64,000 bases of DNA, taken from NCBI GenBank assembly GCA_948630815.1, contig CAPIEU010000002.1, positions 62,001-126,000 on the forward strand, written 5' to 3'. Below are positions 46,602 to 55,657 of the stretch, piece by piece. The notes below the pieces were generated by a model. The model had not been told where the DNA came from, searched no databases, and was given only the letters and a program-made list of their open reading frames with translations. The DNA is from an uncultured Clostridia bacterium (GTDB lineage Bacteria > Bacillota > Clostridia > TANB77 > CAG-508). Within the stretch, counting starts at the first letter, position 1, and each line of letters starts with the position of its first letter. A program made the position numbers and the translations under genes.

Positions 46602-47417
46602 ATGAATTCAAGACCAATTGGTATATTTGACTCTGGAGTTGGAGGAATGACAGTACTTGCAGAAATTGCAAAAGAACTTCCAAATGAAGAATTAATTTAT
46701 TTGGGGGACACAAAGAACTTTCCATATGGAGATAAATCTAAAGAAAATATTATAAAAATATCAAAAAAATGTGTGGAATTTTTAATTAGTAAAAACGTGA
46801 AATTAATTATAATTGCATGTGGAACAGCTACAAGCCAAGCTTTAGAAGAATTAAGAAAAGAATTCAACATACCTATTTTAGGAATAATTTCACCCACCAT
46901 TGAGAGTATTAAAAAAAGTGTTAAAGAAAATTCTAAATCTATTGTAGGAGTAATTGCAACAGAAGGAACTATTAGAAGTAATAAATGGGAACAAGAATTA
47001 AAAGAAAAAATAGAAGATATTACAGTAATTAATAAGGCGTGTCCACTTCTTGCACCTATGGCAGAACAAGGTTGGACTGTAAATAAAGTTGCTAAAGAAA
47101 CTATTAAAGAATATATGTCAGTATTTAAAGATAAAAATATAGATAAGTTAATTTTAGGTTGTACACATTATCCATTATTTAAAGGATTAATAGAAAAAGA
47201 ATTAGGTAATGGAGTTGAAATTATAAATACAGGAGAAAAAATTGCGAAATATGTAACAGATTATCTAAATGAACAAAATGCAAATAATGATAAAACAAAT
47301 AATGCAGATTGTAAAATCTATTTAACAGATACAGAATGCAATTTTATAAATGTAGCAGAAAAGTTATTAAAAGATAAAAGTGTAAAAGATAAAATTAATA
47401 AAGTAAATGTAGAATAA
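46602..47417 (+). CDS. murI: Glutamate racemase
   Basis: A 271-residue enzyme making D-Glu for peptidoglycan. FDSGVGGMTV near 8 carries the active-site Asp/Ser; the two catalytic Cys are in IIACGTATS near 72 and LGCTHYPLFKG near 185. It starts 16 nt after pheT with AGAGGGG before the ATG. Confidence 0.95.
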   Translation: MNSRPIGIFDSGVGGMTVLAEIAKELPNEELIYLGDTKNFPYGDKSKENIIKISKKCVEFLISKNVKLIIIACGTATSQALEELRKEFNIPILGIISPTIESIKKSVKENSKSIVGVIATEGTIRSNKWEQELKEKIEDITVINKACPLLAPMAEQGWTVNKVAKETIKEYMSVFKDKNIDKLILGCTHYPLFKGLIEKELGNGVEIINTGEKIAKYVTDYLNEQNANNDKTNNADCKIYLTDTECNFINVAEKLLKDKSVKDKINKVNVE

Positions 47418-47450
47418 ATATATAGTTTAATACAAGAGAATTGCAAATAA

Positions 47451-47494
47451 AAAAGAGTTATAATGATAAAATTAATGTCATTATAACTTTTTTT
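47451..47494 (+). terminator. Terminator after murI
   Basis: AAAGAGTTATAATGA / TCATTATAACTTTTTTT stem and T-run. Confidence 0.8.
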
Positions 47495-47543
47495 AAACAT
47501 ATATATTAACAACTTAAAATTTAAGAGGAGGAGTTACATATAT

Positions 47544-48152
47544 ATGAAAAAATTATTGTCATTTGTTATAATTTTTGCAATTGTATTTTGTAGTGTAAGT
47601 GTAGTTTTTGCACAAGATGAATATAGCTTTGATTTACAATATACTGGTACAATTGTTAAAAATGTAGAAAAAGATGCAGTTGTTCTATTAACAGGAGTAA
47701 ATGGAACACCACATACTAGTGTACAAATTAAAGTGGATGTTACAGGACCTGCAACACCTAAAATACTTGCAACAGATGCTACAGGTACAGAATATGATAT
47801 TGCACAACTTGGCTATTGGGGACCACCATCAGGATTTCAAGTAGGAGGAGATTTTGTAAATAAAACAGAGGTAAAAACAACATTTACAGAAGAAGGATCA
47901 TATACAATTAAATTAAGTTTGGTCGACCTTGCAAATGGAAATGCGGTAATTACTACAAAAACATTTGATATTGAAGTATACGAAGATGTTCCAGGGCAAA
48001 ATACAATAACTAATACGGTTACGAATGAAATAGAAAACACATTAGAAGAATTACCTAAAACAGGAACTAGTGTTATAGAATATGTAATGTATACTATAGC
48101 AATTGTATTAATAATCAGTATAATTGGAGCGTATCTTAATAGAAAAAAATAA
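47544..48152 (+). CDS. LPKTG-anchored surface protein
   Basis: A 202-residue exported protein. A signal peptide (about 1-24, ending VVFAQ) is followed by a beta-rich extracellular domain and, near 169, the sorting signal LPKTG, a hydrophobic helix and the RKK tail. It lies directly before a class D-like sortase gene, so it is its probable substrate. The domain contains VDVTGPATPKI and no enzyme motif. The function may be structural. Confidence 0.85.
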   Translation: MKKLLSFVIIFAIVFCSVSVVFAQDEYSFDLQYTGTIVKNVEKDAVVLLTGVNGTPHTSVQIKVDVTGPATPKILATDATGTEYDIAQLGYWGPPSGFQVGGDFVNKTEVKTTFTEEGSYTIKLSLVDLANGNAVITTKTFDIEVYEDVPGQNTITNTVTNEIENTLEELPKTGTSVIEYVMYTIAIVLIISIIGAYLNRKK

Positions 48153-48176
48153 ATGGGTAATTTTAATAAATATGTA

Positions 48177-48200
48177 TGGGCGGACCTTAAAGACCGCCCA
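48177..48200. repeat. Short palindrome between LPKTG gene and sortase
   Basis: TGGGCGG / CCGCCCA arms around TTAA-rich loop; the ribosome site of the sortase gene follows at once. Confidence 0.65.
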
Positions 48201-48213
48201 AAAGAGGCGAAAT

Positions 48214-48905
48214 ATGAAAGCAAATTTTGTGTGTTTTAAAATATCTAAAACTATTATAATACTTTTACTAGTTATATTAACAGAGTTAATATTTATTTTT
48301 ATAGGAATAAATGAAATGAAAGAAGAAAATAGTTTTGAAGATATAAAGGAAAAGATAACTAAAAATGAAATTACACAAGATAGCACCATAAATAAGAATT
48401 CCATAGATAATTATACAAACAATGTAGAAAATAAAACTGAAAATAATTCATTAAAAGAAGAGAAAGAAGTATTAGAAGAATATAAAAATATGCCAAAAGA
48501 ACTAAAAGGGTATAAAGTAATACGGAAAAATAACAATTCCAAAGCTAAAATTAGATAGTTTCATTTTAGAAGAAACAAATAAAAAATCGCTTAAGGTTTC
48601 TGTCACAAAGCTGTTTGGACCTAACATTAATGAAGTAGGTAATTTTTGTATTGCTGGGCACAACTACAGAAACAATAAAATGTTTGGGGGAATTAAAAAG
48701 TTAGAACAAGGTGATGAAATTATACTAACAGATATATTTGATAGATCAACAAAATATAAAGTGTATGAGAATTATCAAACAGATCCTAAAAATGTAGAGT
48801 GTTTAAACCAAAATACAGGTGGAGAAAGAGAAGTTACTCTAATTACTTGTACAGCTCGGAGCAATTAAAAGAGTAATTGTAAAGGCAGTAGAAGAATATG
48901 ATTAA
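48214..48905 (+). CDS. Class D-like sortase, read through two +1 shifts
   Basis: A transpeptidase that anchors LPxTG proteins. ATG 48214 follows AAAGAGG. A membrane helix (about 10-32) and a charged linker lead to CGG; skipping gives Gly-104 and the sortase start IGKITIPKL. The catalytic His is in IAGHNYRN near 150. The catalytic Cys is in LITCTA near 211. A second CGG follows, and skipping gives Gly-215 and AIKRVIVKAVEEYD, which holds the catalytic Arg. The span of 692 nt is 3n+2, as two extra bases require, giving 229 residues. Without both shifts the product lacks His, Cys or Arg, so it would be inactive. Confidence 0.88.
48523..48525 (+). other. CGG +1 recoding site 1 in the sortase gene
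   Basis: Context ATA-CGG-A. Skipping C gives GGA, Gly-104 in the I-G-x-I-x-IPKL sortase start. Confidence 0.88.
48857..48859 (+). other. CGG +1 recoding site 2 in the sortase gene
   Basis: Context GCT-CGG-A. Skipping C gives GGA, Gly-215, between the catalytic Cys and Arg. Confidence 0.85.
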
Positions 48906-48970
48906 AATAATTCATAAATCCTTTAAAATATGCATATAAATTAACTAGCATATTTTAGGAGGATTTTTTT

Positions 48971-49750
48971 ATGTTCTTAGTATTTAACAAACAAAAAATC
49001 ATATCATATTTAGTAGCATTTTCTACTGTGGCTATTTTATTTTGTGGAGCAGGATTTTTTATGCCAAATTTAGATGAAACCGTTCAAACTTCAGTAAGTA
49101 CTAAAAAATTATTACCTATTTATTCAGTAGACATAGAAGAAAAGAAAATTTCACTTACAATTAACTGTGCATGGAATGCAGATGATATAGACAAGATTTT
49201 AGATACTCTAAGTAAATACAAAGTTCAAGTTACATTTTTTATGGTAGGAGATTGGGTAGACAGATTTCCAGAAGCAGTAAAGAAAATAAGTGATGCAGGA
49301 CACGAAATTGGTAATCATTCAAATACGCATCCTCATGTTAATAATTTGAGTTATGAAAAAAATTTGGCTGAAATAAAGACCTGTGCTGATAAAATAGAAA
49401 AATTGACTGGAAAAAGAAGCACATTATATAGAGGACCATACGGGGAATATAATGATGTAGTAATTAAATCAGCTGAGAGTGAAAATCACAAAGTAATACA
49501 ATGGTCATTAGACACATTAGATTATAAAGGATTAACTGAAAGTGAAATGTGGAATAGATTAAAGGATAAATTAACAAATGGAAGTATTATTTTAATGCAT
49601 AATGGAACAGAACATACAGCAGAGGCACTAGATAAACTTATATATAATATACAAGAAAAAGGGTATAGTATAGTAAAAGTATCAGATTTAATTTATAACG
49701 AAAACTATACTATAGACAATAATGGTATGCAAAAACTGGTAAAAAAATAG
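48971..49750 (+). CDS. Polysaccharide deacetylase (CE4, PdaB-like)
   Basis: A 259-residue exported enzyme. A signal anchor (about 10-32) is followed by a NodB domain: SLTINCAWNADD near 60 (motif 1, variant of TFDDGP with the DD kept), GNHSNTHPHVNNL near 115 (HxxxH zinc ligands) and RGPYGEYND near 156. It probably deacetylates peptidoglycan; the PdaB type is linked to sporulation. It has its own TTAGGAGG site. Confidence 0.88.
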   Translation: MFLVFNKQKIISYLVAFSTVAILFCGAGFFMPNLDETVQTSVSTKKLLPIYSVDIEEKKISLTINCAWNADDIDKILDTLSKYKVQVTFFMVGDWVDRFPEAVKKISDAGHEIGNHSNTHPHVNNLSYEKNLAEIKTCADKIEKLTGKRSTLYRGPYGEYNDVVIKSAESENHKVIQWSLDTLDYKGLTESEMWNRLKDKLTNGSIILMHNGTEHTAEALDKLIYNIQEKGYSIVKVSDLIYNENYTIDNNGMQKLVKK

Positions 49751-49808
49751 AATAAGTAAAAAAATAACGGACATAATAGAATATATAATCTTGTAAGGAG
49801 AATTTTAA

Positions 49809-50330
49809 ATGTCTTTTATTGGAGTTATATGCGATTCTAAAAATGAAAATTACATAAATCAAATATTGAGAGAAAATTTAAAAAAGGAAACAGTAATTAT
49901 ATTAAAAGAAGATAGTATCGAAAATTTTAAAAATATAAAGTTTGAAACTGTTGTTATAATGTCTAATGAAAAGACAACAAATTTAAATGAATTGAAATTG
50001 AGTGATAAAAAAGTTATAAAAAAAATAATCAATAGTGCAAAATATTTAGTGGTTAATGCAGACGAAGAAATTAACTTAAATTTACTACAAGAAACAAGTG
50101 GAAAAGTAATAACATATGGATTTAACAGTAAAAGTACTGTAACAGCTTCTAGTGTTAAAGAAGATGGAGTTTTACTTTGTGTGCAAAGGAACATAGAAAA
50201 TTTAGAGGGTAACAATATAGAGTTGCAAGAATTTAACATAAATAAATTAAATGCAAAAACTCCTACCAATATAGTTATGGGGCTAGCTACAATACTACTG
50301 ATGTATGGAATAGAAGAATTGAACATATAG
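49809..50330 (+). CDS. Hypothetical protein, possibly Mur-ligase-like
   Basis: A 173-residue soluble protein following an AAGGAG site. I do not recognise a firm family. Alternating beta strands and helices, a repeated VVIM/LVVNAD pattern and KVITYGFNSKSTVTASS resemble part of the central domain of Mur ligases, but no ATP-binding loop is seen. It may be cotranscribed with the deacetylase. Confidence 0.65.
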   Translation: MSFIGVICDSKNENYINQILRENLKKETVIILKEDSIENFKNIKFETVVIMSNEKTTNLNELKLSDKKVIKKIINSAKYLVVNADEEINLNLLQETSGKVITYGFNSKSTVTASSVKEDGVLLCVQRNIENLEGNNIELQEFNINKLNAKTPTNIVMGLATILLMYGIEELNI

Positions 50331-50514
50331 TAAAAAAGCCATAATATCAATGAAAAATGGTTCCATAAAATAAATAATTGGAAAAATTAAACTTTTTATG
50401 TAGACAAAACCAAAAAAACGTAGTATAATTAACTTATGCAGTTAAAAAGTATTCTAAAATACAGGCATTATGAATAATATACAATAGAAAAAATTAAAAA
50501 TAGGGAGGAAAAAA

Positions 50515-51207
50515 ATGAATATAAACTATGCAGATAATAACCATTTAGTATTAATGGGGAAAGTAACAAGTGAAAAAAGATTTAGTCACGAAATTTATGG
50601 AGAGAGCTTTTACATATTTGATATGGAGGTTCCACGTTTAAGTGATGCACAAGATATTATACCAGTAACAATTTCAGAAAGATTAATTCCAGAGGGAACA
50701 TTAGAAATAGGAAAAAGAGTTCTAATTAAAGGTCAATTTAGATCTTATAATAGTTTCGAAAATGAAAAAAATAAGTTAATACTAACAGTATTCGCAAAAG
50801 ATATCTTTTTTGAAGATGAAATTGAAAATGAAGTAAATAATGAAGAAAATAAAGAAATAGTATCAAATGAAGTAATATTAACAGGATATATATGTAAAAA
50901 ACCAATTTACCGTCAAACACCATTTGGACGTGAAATTGCAGACTTACTACTTGCAGTAAATAGGGCATACAATAAATCAGACTATATTCCAGCGATTGCT
51001 TGGGGAAGAACTGCAAGATTTTGCCAAAACTTAGAAGTTGGTACAGAAGTTAGAGTAACAGGAAGAGTTCAATCAAGAACATATGAAAAGAAGTTTGAAG
51101 ATGGAACTAGTCAAACAAGAGTTGCTTATGAAGTATCAATTGGTAGCTTAGAAGTAATAAGTGAAAAAGAAAATTCTATGGAAGAGAAACAAGAAGAGGC
51201 AATGTAA
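50515..51207 (+). CDS. Tandem OB-fold single-strand DNA binding-like protein
   Basis: A 230-residue protein with two OB folds (about 1-105 and 118-215). The second reads VILTGYICKKPIYRQTPFGREIADLLLAVNR and ends RVTGRVQSRTYEKKFEDG-like sequence (cited in parts), close to bacterial SSB. It lacks the usual acidic DDDIPF tail, so it is unlikely to be the main SSB. Such double-OB proteins are common in Clostridia and have no known role. Confidence 0.8.
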   Translation: MNINYADNNHLVLMGKVTSEKRFSHEIYGESFYIFDMEVPRLSDAQDIIPVTISERLIPEGTLEIGKRVLIKGQFRSYNSFENEKNKLILTVFAKDIFFEDEIENEVNNEENKEIVSNEVILTGYICKKPIYRQTPFGREIADLLLAVNRAYNKSDYIPAIAWGRTARFCQNLEVGTEVRVTGRVQSRTYEKKFEDGTSQTRVAYEVSIGSLEVISEKENSMEEKQEEAM

Positions 51208-51216
51208 AAGATATAT

Positions 51217-51254
51217 AAGAAATTCCAGTAGGCAAAGCCTACTGGAATTTCTTA
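51217..51254 (+). terminator. Terminator after the SSB-like gene
   Basis: AAGAAATTCCAGTAGGC / GCCTACTGGAATTTCTT, perfect 17-bp arms with an AAA loop. Confidence 0.75.
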
Positions 51255-51323
51255 TTGAAAATATTCACAAAAAATCTCATAGGACATATAATAAATATCA
51301 TATAATTAAGAGGGAGGTAGTTT

Positions 51324-51617
51324 ATGTTTGATGGAAAGTATAGTTCTTCATTAAATACCCCAATGGGTGCTATTAATGGAACAATAACTCTTATGAGTAA
51401 TGGGAATAATGTACAAGGGATAATTGAAACAATGGGGATGAGAAACAATTTTATTGGTGTAAAAACAAAAGAAAATGAAGCAAGTTTTAAGGGGAATTTT
51501 AATACACCACTTGGTAATATACAATATACTGCAACTTGTGTAGTTATGAATGGAAACCTAGAGTTAATGGCGAATACAAATAAGGGGAATTTTAAATTAA
51601 TGGGAAAACGAATGTAA
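51324..51617 (+). CDS. Hypothetical protein with an internal repeat
   Basis: A 97-residue protein after AGGGAGG. It contains two copies of a motif, LNTPMGAINGTITL near 10 and FNTPLGNIQYTATC near 60, pointing to a beta-barrel of two similar halves. I do not recognise the family. It has no membrane helix or signal peptide. Confidence 0.7.
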   Translation: MFDGKYSSSLNTPMGAINGTITLMSNGNNVQGIIETMGMRNNFIGVKTKENEASFKGNFNTPLGNIQYTATCVVMNGNLELMANTNKGNFKLMGKRM

Positions 51618-51643
51618 AGAAAAAATATTTAAAATAATAAATT

Positions 51644-51694
51644 GGGCAAACACAGGGCTTGCCCCTACAATTTCTTAATGTAGGGGTGAGCCCT
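51644..51694. repeat. Two facing GTAGGGG repeats
   Basis: GGGCAAACACAGGGCTTGCCC is itself palindromic, and AGGGCTTGCCCCTACA pairs with TGTAGGGGTGAGCCCT. This shows the full repeat unit in head-to-head form. Confidence 0.75.
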
Positions 51695-51828
51695 AAACTA
51701 TATCCAATATAAAAATTTAACATTTCCTTAAAACTTATTAAGAAATTATTAAAAGTCTAGTAAAATAGAAAAAAACATATATAATTGTATTAATAGAAAA
51801 ATAGGATGGAAAGGAAGAATTGTAAAAA

Positions 51829-52510
51829 ATGGAAATTTTAAAAGTAGAAAATTTATCAAAAACTTATGGAAAAGGAGAAACTACTGTAAAGGCAATTGAT
51901 AATATAAGTTTTTCAGTACAAGAAGGAGAATTTGTAGCAATTATAGGACCATCAGGTTCAGGAAAATCTACAATGCTTCATATTTTAGGAGGAGTAGATA
52001 GGCCAAGTTCACGGAAAGGTTTACATTCAAGATAAAGACATATATTCATTAAATAATAATGACTTAGCAATATTTAGAAGAAGAAATGTTGGTTTAATTT
52101 ATCAATTTTATAACTTAATACCAATTTTAAATGTGGAAGAAAACATTGCACTTCCAGTTAAATTAGATGGTAAGAAAGTTGATGAAAAAAGGCTTAAGGA
52201 AATTATCAAAACATTAGGATTAGTTGGAAGAGAAAAGCATTTACCAAACGAATTATCTGGAGGGCAACAACAACGTGTATCTATTGGAAGAAGTTTAATG
52301 AATGATCCTAGCATAATTTTAGCAGATGAACCAACAGGAAATTTAGATAGTAAAAATGGAAAAGAAATTTTGGAACTCCTTAAATTTTCAAATAGAGAGT
52401 TTAATCAAACACTAATTATGATTACACATGACCCTAGTATAGCAAAAGAAGCGGACAGAATTATTAAAATAGAGGATGGAAAAATTGTTAGTGATGAGAA
52501 AATAAAGTAA
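51829..52510 (+). CDS. ABC transporter ATP-binding protein (MacB/LolD type), read through a +1 shift
   Basis: A 226-residue ATPase. Walker A GPSGSGKST near 40 is followed by GGVDRPSS and CGG; skipping one base gives Gly-62 and KVYIQDKDIYSLNNNDL, the family sequence (RPSSGxV...). Then come the Q-loop (IYQFYNLIP), signature LSGGQQQRVSIGR, Walker B ILADEPTGNLDS and the H-loop ITHD. The span of 682 nt is 3n+1. It forms a pair with the FtsX-type permease that starts 15 nt later. Confidence 0.92.
52012..52014 (+). other. CGG +1 recoding site in the ABC ATPase gene
   Basis: Context TCA-CGG-A. Skipping C gives GGA, Gly-62, matching the PTSG/PSSG position of this family. Confidence 0.9.
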
Positions 52511-52525
52511 GGAGGAATGATTAAA

Positions 52526-55147
52526 TTGAATATATTAAATAAGCTTACAGCAAATTACCTAAAGATGAACAAAAAGAGAACAATAGTAACTATTATAGGT
52601 ATAATACTGTCAGGAGCAATGATTACTGCTGTTGCTACCCTTGCTGTTTCTTTCCAAAGATTTATGCTAGATGTAGAAATTGGTTATGATGGGGCATGGG
52701 ATGCGTGTTTTTTAGAGGTAAAAAAAGAAGATATAAATAAAATAAAGGATGATAATCGTTTCAGTGATATTATGATAATGTCTAAAGTAGGAATGGCCAA
52801 AAACAAGTATTCAAATGACGAATTTTTATATATAAAAGCATATGATAATAAAGCATTAAAAAATATGAAAATTAGACTAATAGAAGGAAGATTACCAAAA
52901 AACGAAAATGAAATTGTACTTAGCCAAACATTTTTTGATGGTAAAGAAAATGAACCTAAAATTGGTGATACTATAACACTTGATATAGGAAAAAGAATGA
53001 GTGATGGATATGAGCTAATTAATCAAGCAAAAGAAGATAATGAAACCTTTGTAAAGGAAAGTAAAAAGACCTATTTAGTATGTGGAAAGATAGACAGACC
53101 AGATTTTGAAAAAGGAACTGATAATTATACAGCAGGTGTAACTTTTTTAGATAATGAAAATATGATAACATCTAGTACAGTTGATATTGGTATTATTTCA
53201 AAAAAGGCTAAGAATATTTATAATGATACTGAAGAAATTGCTGAAGAATTAGGAATGTATGAAATAAATAGACTTGGAGAAAAGGTATATAATGTAAAAT
53301 ACAATACATATGTACTTGCATATAAAGGAGTAAATAACCATAGTGGATTTAATGAAATGTTATATACAGTATGTGGAATTTTAATGGCTGTTATAATGGT
53401 AGGTTCTATATTAGTTATATATAATAGTTTTGCAATTTCAGTATCAGAGAGAAAAAGGCAATTTGGAATGTTAGCATCAATAGGGGCAACTAAAAAACAG
53501 ATTAAAAAATCTGTTATATGTGAGGGTGCAATATTAGGGGCAATAGGAATTCCAATTGGTATACTTTCTGGAATTGGTGGAATAGGAATAACTTTAAATG
53601 TAGTTAATAGTTTACTAAAACCTATGATAACAGAAGAAGCAGTCAATTGGTCTTTACATTTAGTAGTATCTTGGCAAGCGATACTAATTGCAGTGGTACT
53701 AATTGCATTAACAATATATCTATCTGTTGTAATACCAGCAAAACGAGCAAGTAAGATTTCGCCAATAGAAGCAATTCGTGGAAATAAAGAAATAAAAATA
53801 AAACCTAAAAAATTAAAAACACCAAAATTTATTAATAAAATATTTGGCATACAAGGCGAAATGGCATTAAAAAATTTAAAAAGAAGTAGAAAAAAATATA
53901 GAACAACAGTTATTTCACTTATGATAAGTATTGTATTATTCATTTCGGTAAGTGGATTTGTAGGATATATGTATGGTGGATTTGATTCCATGTATGAAAG
54001 TGTAGATTACGATTATTCTATTTTTATTTATACAAATAATAACGAAGAAAGTAAGCAAGTAGCAAAAAAAGCGAAAGAGAGAATAGAAAGTTCTGCAAAT
54101 ATTGATAAACTAACGATATATGATATTGGATATGCAAACAGCATTATTCCTAAAAATAAGTTAGATAGTAGAATGGAAAAAGCAAAAGAAGAAAAAAGTT
54201 ATATTAAAGATTATATAGATGATTATGAAGATAAATATCATATAGGAATTAGTGTGATTTCATTAAGTGATAAGCAAATGAAAGAATATTTAAGAAAAGT
54301 TGGAGTAGATAAATTAGAAAATAATGAAGCTATATTAATAAACTATGTAGATTTATTAAAAACAGCACAAATTGAAGGAAATGTTACAAATTATAAAGAA
54401 AATGAAATGTTTGAGATTGAAGCATATGGTATGGCAAGTAATGATAATAATGAAGCAACAGTTGTAGAAAAATCAAATAAGGTTCAATATAATCTAGTAA
54501 AAGTAACAAATGAAATGCCTTTTGGAATTAAGAATACAGATTACTTAAAATTAGTATTAGTAGTTAATGAAAATGCAATAAATAATCTAGGAGACGATAT
54601 ATATACTAGAATGGTATTTACTGCAAAAAATGATAAAGAATTGAAAGAAGAACTAGATAATTTAGAAAAAGAAGTAGGAGATATGTCATTAAATATACAA
54701 AATGTAAAAGAAGAGATGCAATCACAACGTAATTTAAAAATGATTATAAATATTTTCTTATATGGATTTATTGCATTAATATCAGCAATAGGAATTGCAA
54801 ATATTTTTAATACAATTTCAACTAATTTAAATTTAAGAAGAAGAGAATTTGCAATGTTAAAATCAATAGGAATGACTGATAAAGAATTTAAGAAAATGCT
54901 AAATTTAGAGTGTTTCTTCTATGGAACAAAAGCTCTGCTTTTTGGATTACCAATAGGAATTGGAATATGCTATCTAATAAATAAAGGATTTGGTAATTTA
55001 ATCGAATTTGCATTTAGCTTACCATGGAATAGTATAATAATTTCCATAGTAGCAGTATATTTAGTAGTATTTATTACAATGCTATATTCTAGTAGCAAGA
55101 TAAAAAAAGAAAATATTATTGATGTTTTAAGAGATGAAAATATTTAG
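52526..55147 (+). CDS. ABC transporter permease with two FtsX domains
   Basis: An 873-residue membrane protein with two FtsX units: helix 1 near 20-42 and helices near 280-400, then a second set near 465-490 and 750-870. Each unit has the IYNSFAISVSERKRQFGMLASIGAT-type motif (cited here by its FGMLASIGAT end) and FAMLKSIGM. I choose TTG 52526, ten nt after GGAGG, because ATG 52517 abuts that site. The large extracytoplasmic parts suggest a bacitracin-type peptide sensor/exporter, but no two-component genes are near. Confidence 0.88.
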   Translation: MNILNKLTANYLKMNKKRTIVTIIGIILSGAMITAVATLAVSFQRFMLDVEIGYDGAWDACFLEVKKEDINKIKDDNRFSDIMIMSKVGMAKNKYSNDEFLYIKAYDNKALKNMKIRLIEGRLPKNENEIVLSQTFFDGKENEPKIGDTITLDIGKRMSDGYELINQAKEDNETFVKESKKTYLVCGKIDRPDFEKGTDNYTAGVTFLDNENMITSSTVDIGIISKKAKNIYNDTEEIAEELGMYEINRLGEKVYNVKYNTYVLAYKGVNNHSGFNEMLYTVCGILMAVIMVGSILVIYNSFAISVSERKRQFGMLASIGATKKQIKKSVICEGAILGAIGIPIGILSGIGGIGITLNVVNSLLKPMITEEAVNWSLHLVVSWQAILIAVVLIALTIYLSVVIPAKRASKISPIEAIRGNKEIKIKPKKLKTPKFINKIFGIQGEMALKNLKRSRKKYRTTVISLMISIVLFISVSGFVGYMYGGFDSMYESVDYDYSIFIYTNNNEESKQVAKKAKERIESSANIDKLTIYDIGYANSIIPKNKLDSRMEKAKEEKSYIKDYIDDYEDKYHIGISVISLSDKQMKEYLRKVGVDKLENNEAILINYVDLLKTAQIEGNVTNYKENEMFEIEAYGMASNDNNEATVVEKSNKVQYNLVKVTNEMPFGIKNTDYLKLVLVVNENAINNLGDDIYTRMVFTAKNDKELKEELDNLEKEVGDMSLNIQNVKEEMQSQRNLKMIINIFLYGFIALISAIGIANIFNTISTNLNLRRREFAMLKSIGMTDKEFKKMLNLECFFYGTKALLFGLPIGIGICYLINKGFGNLIEFAFSLPWNSIIISIVAVYLVVFITMLYSSSKIKKENIIDVLRDENI

Positions 55148-55172
55148 AAACTTGAATAAAACATAAAAAATA

Positions 55173-55211
55173 GTACACCTTATAAATAAAAAAGTTTATG
55201 AGGTGTATTTT
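55173..55211 (+). terminator. Hairpin overlapping the next ribosome site
   Basis: TACACCTTATAAA / TTTATGAGGTGTA stem followed by TTTTT. The right arm contains the GAGGTG ribosome site of the next gene, so folding could also block translation. Confidence 0.6.
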
Positions 55212-55212
55212 T

Positions 55213-55416
55213 ATGGATAATAAAAAAGATAAAGAAGAACAGTTAAGAAAAAGAGAAAAACATATTAAAGAGGAAAGAGATGAATTTGGTGTAGAAGTAG
55301 GAGACGATGCTACAAAATATGGAGAATTTGTATGTTCATATTTTGCTTGGATTTCTTTACCAGAACAAAAAGAAAAGGCAGAAGAATTGCAAAATATAAC
55401 GAAAAAGAATAGTTAA
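55213..55416 (+). CDS. Small charged hypothetical protein
   Basis: A 67-residue Lys/Glu-rich protein. I choose ATG 55213 because GAGGTG lies seven nt before it. The first 35 residues look like a helix; the end has CSYFAWISLPEQKEKA. I recognise no family. Its ribosome site is within a hairpin. Confidence 0.6.
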   Translation: MDNKKDKEEQLRKREKHIKEERDEFGVEVGDDATKYGEFVCSYFAWISLPEQKEKAEELQNITKKNS

Positions 55417-55440
55417 TGTTCAGCTTATGTATTGTAAAAT

Positions 55441-55526
55441 CCGTTCCATCTTGCTGGAGGTAGGGCATTTTTATTTTTCTCGAGAGGTTTCGAAAAATAA
55501 AAAGCACTACCTCCACGTGGAACTAC
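55441..55526. repeat. Long covarying palindrome, copy 2 (before tig)
   Basis: GGAGGTAG...TTTTTATTTTTC pairs with GAAAAATAAAAA...CTACCTCC. Compared with the copy at 14370 both arms have changed together while the loop start and flanks stay similar. An outer GTTCCA / TGGAAC pair closes it. Confidence 0.7.
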
Positions 55527-55657
55527 ATAGAAATAAATTAAAGTTTAAACAGTAACAGGAAATAAAAAATCCTTATAAATAAGTCTTGCAATATTAAAAA
55601 AAAGTGATATAATATAAGGGCTAATTTAAAAAGCAAGAAAGGATTTGAGTTTTAGAA

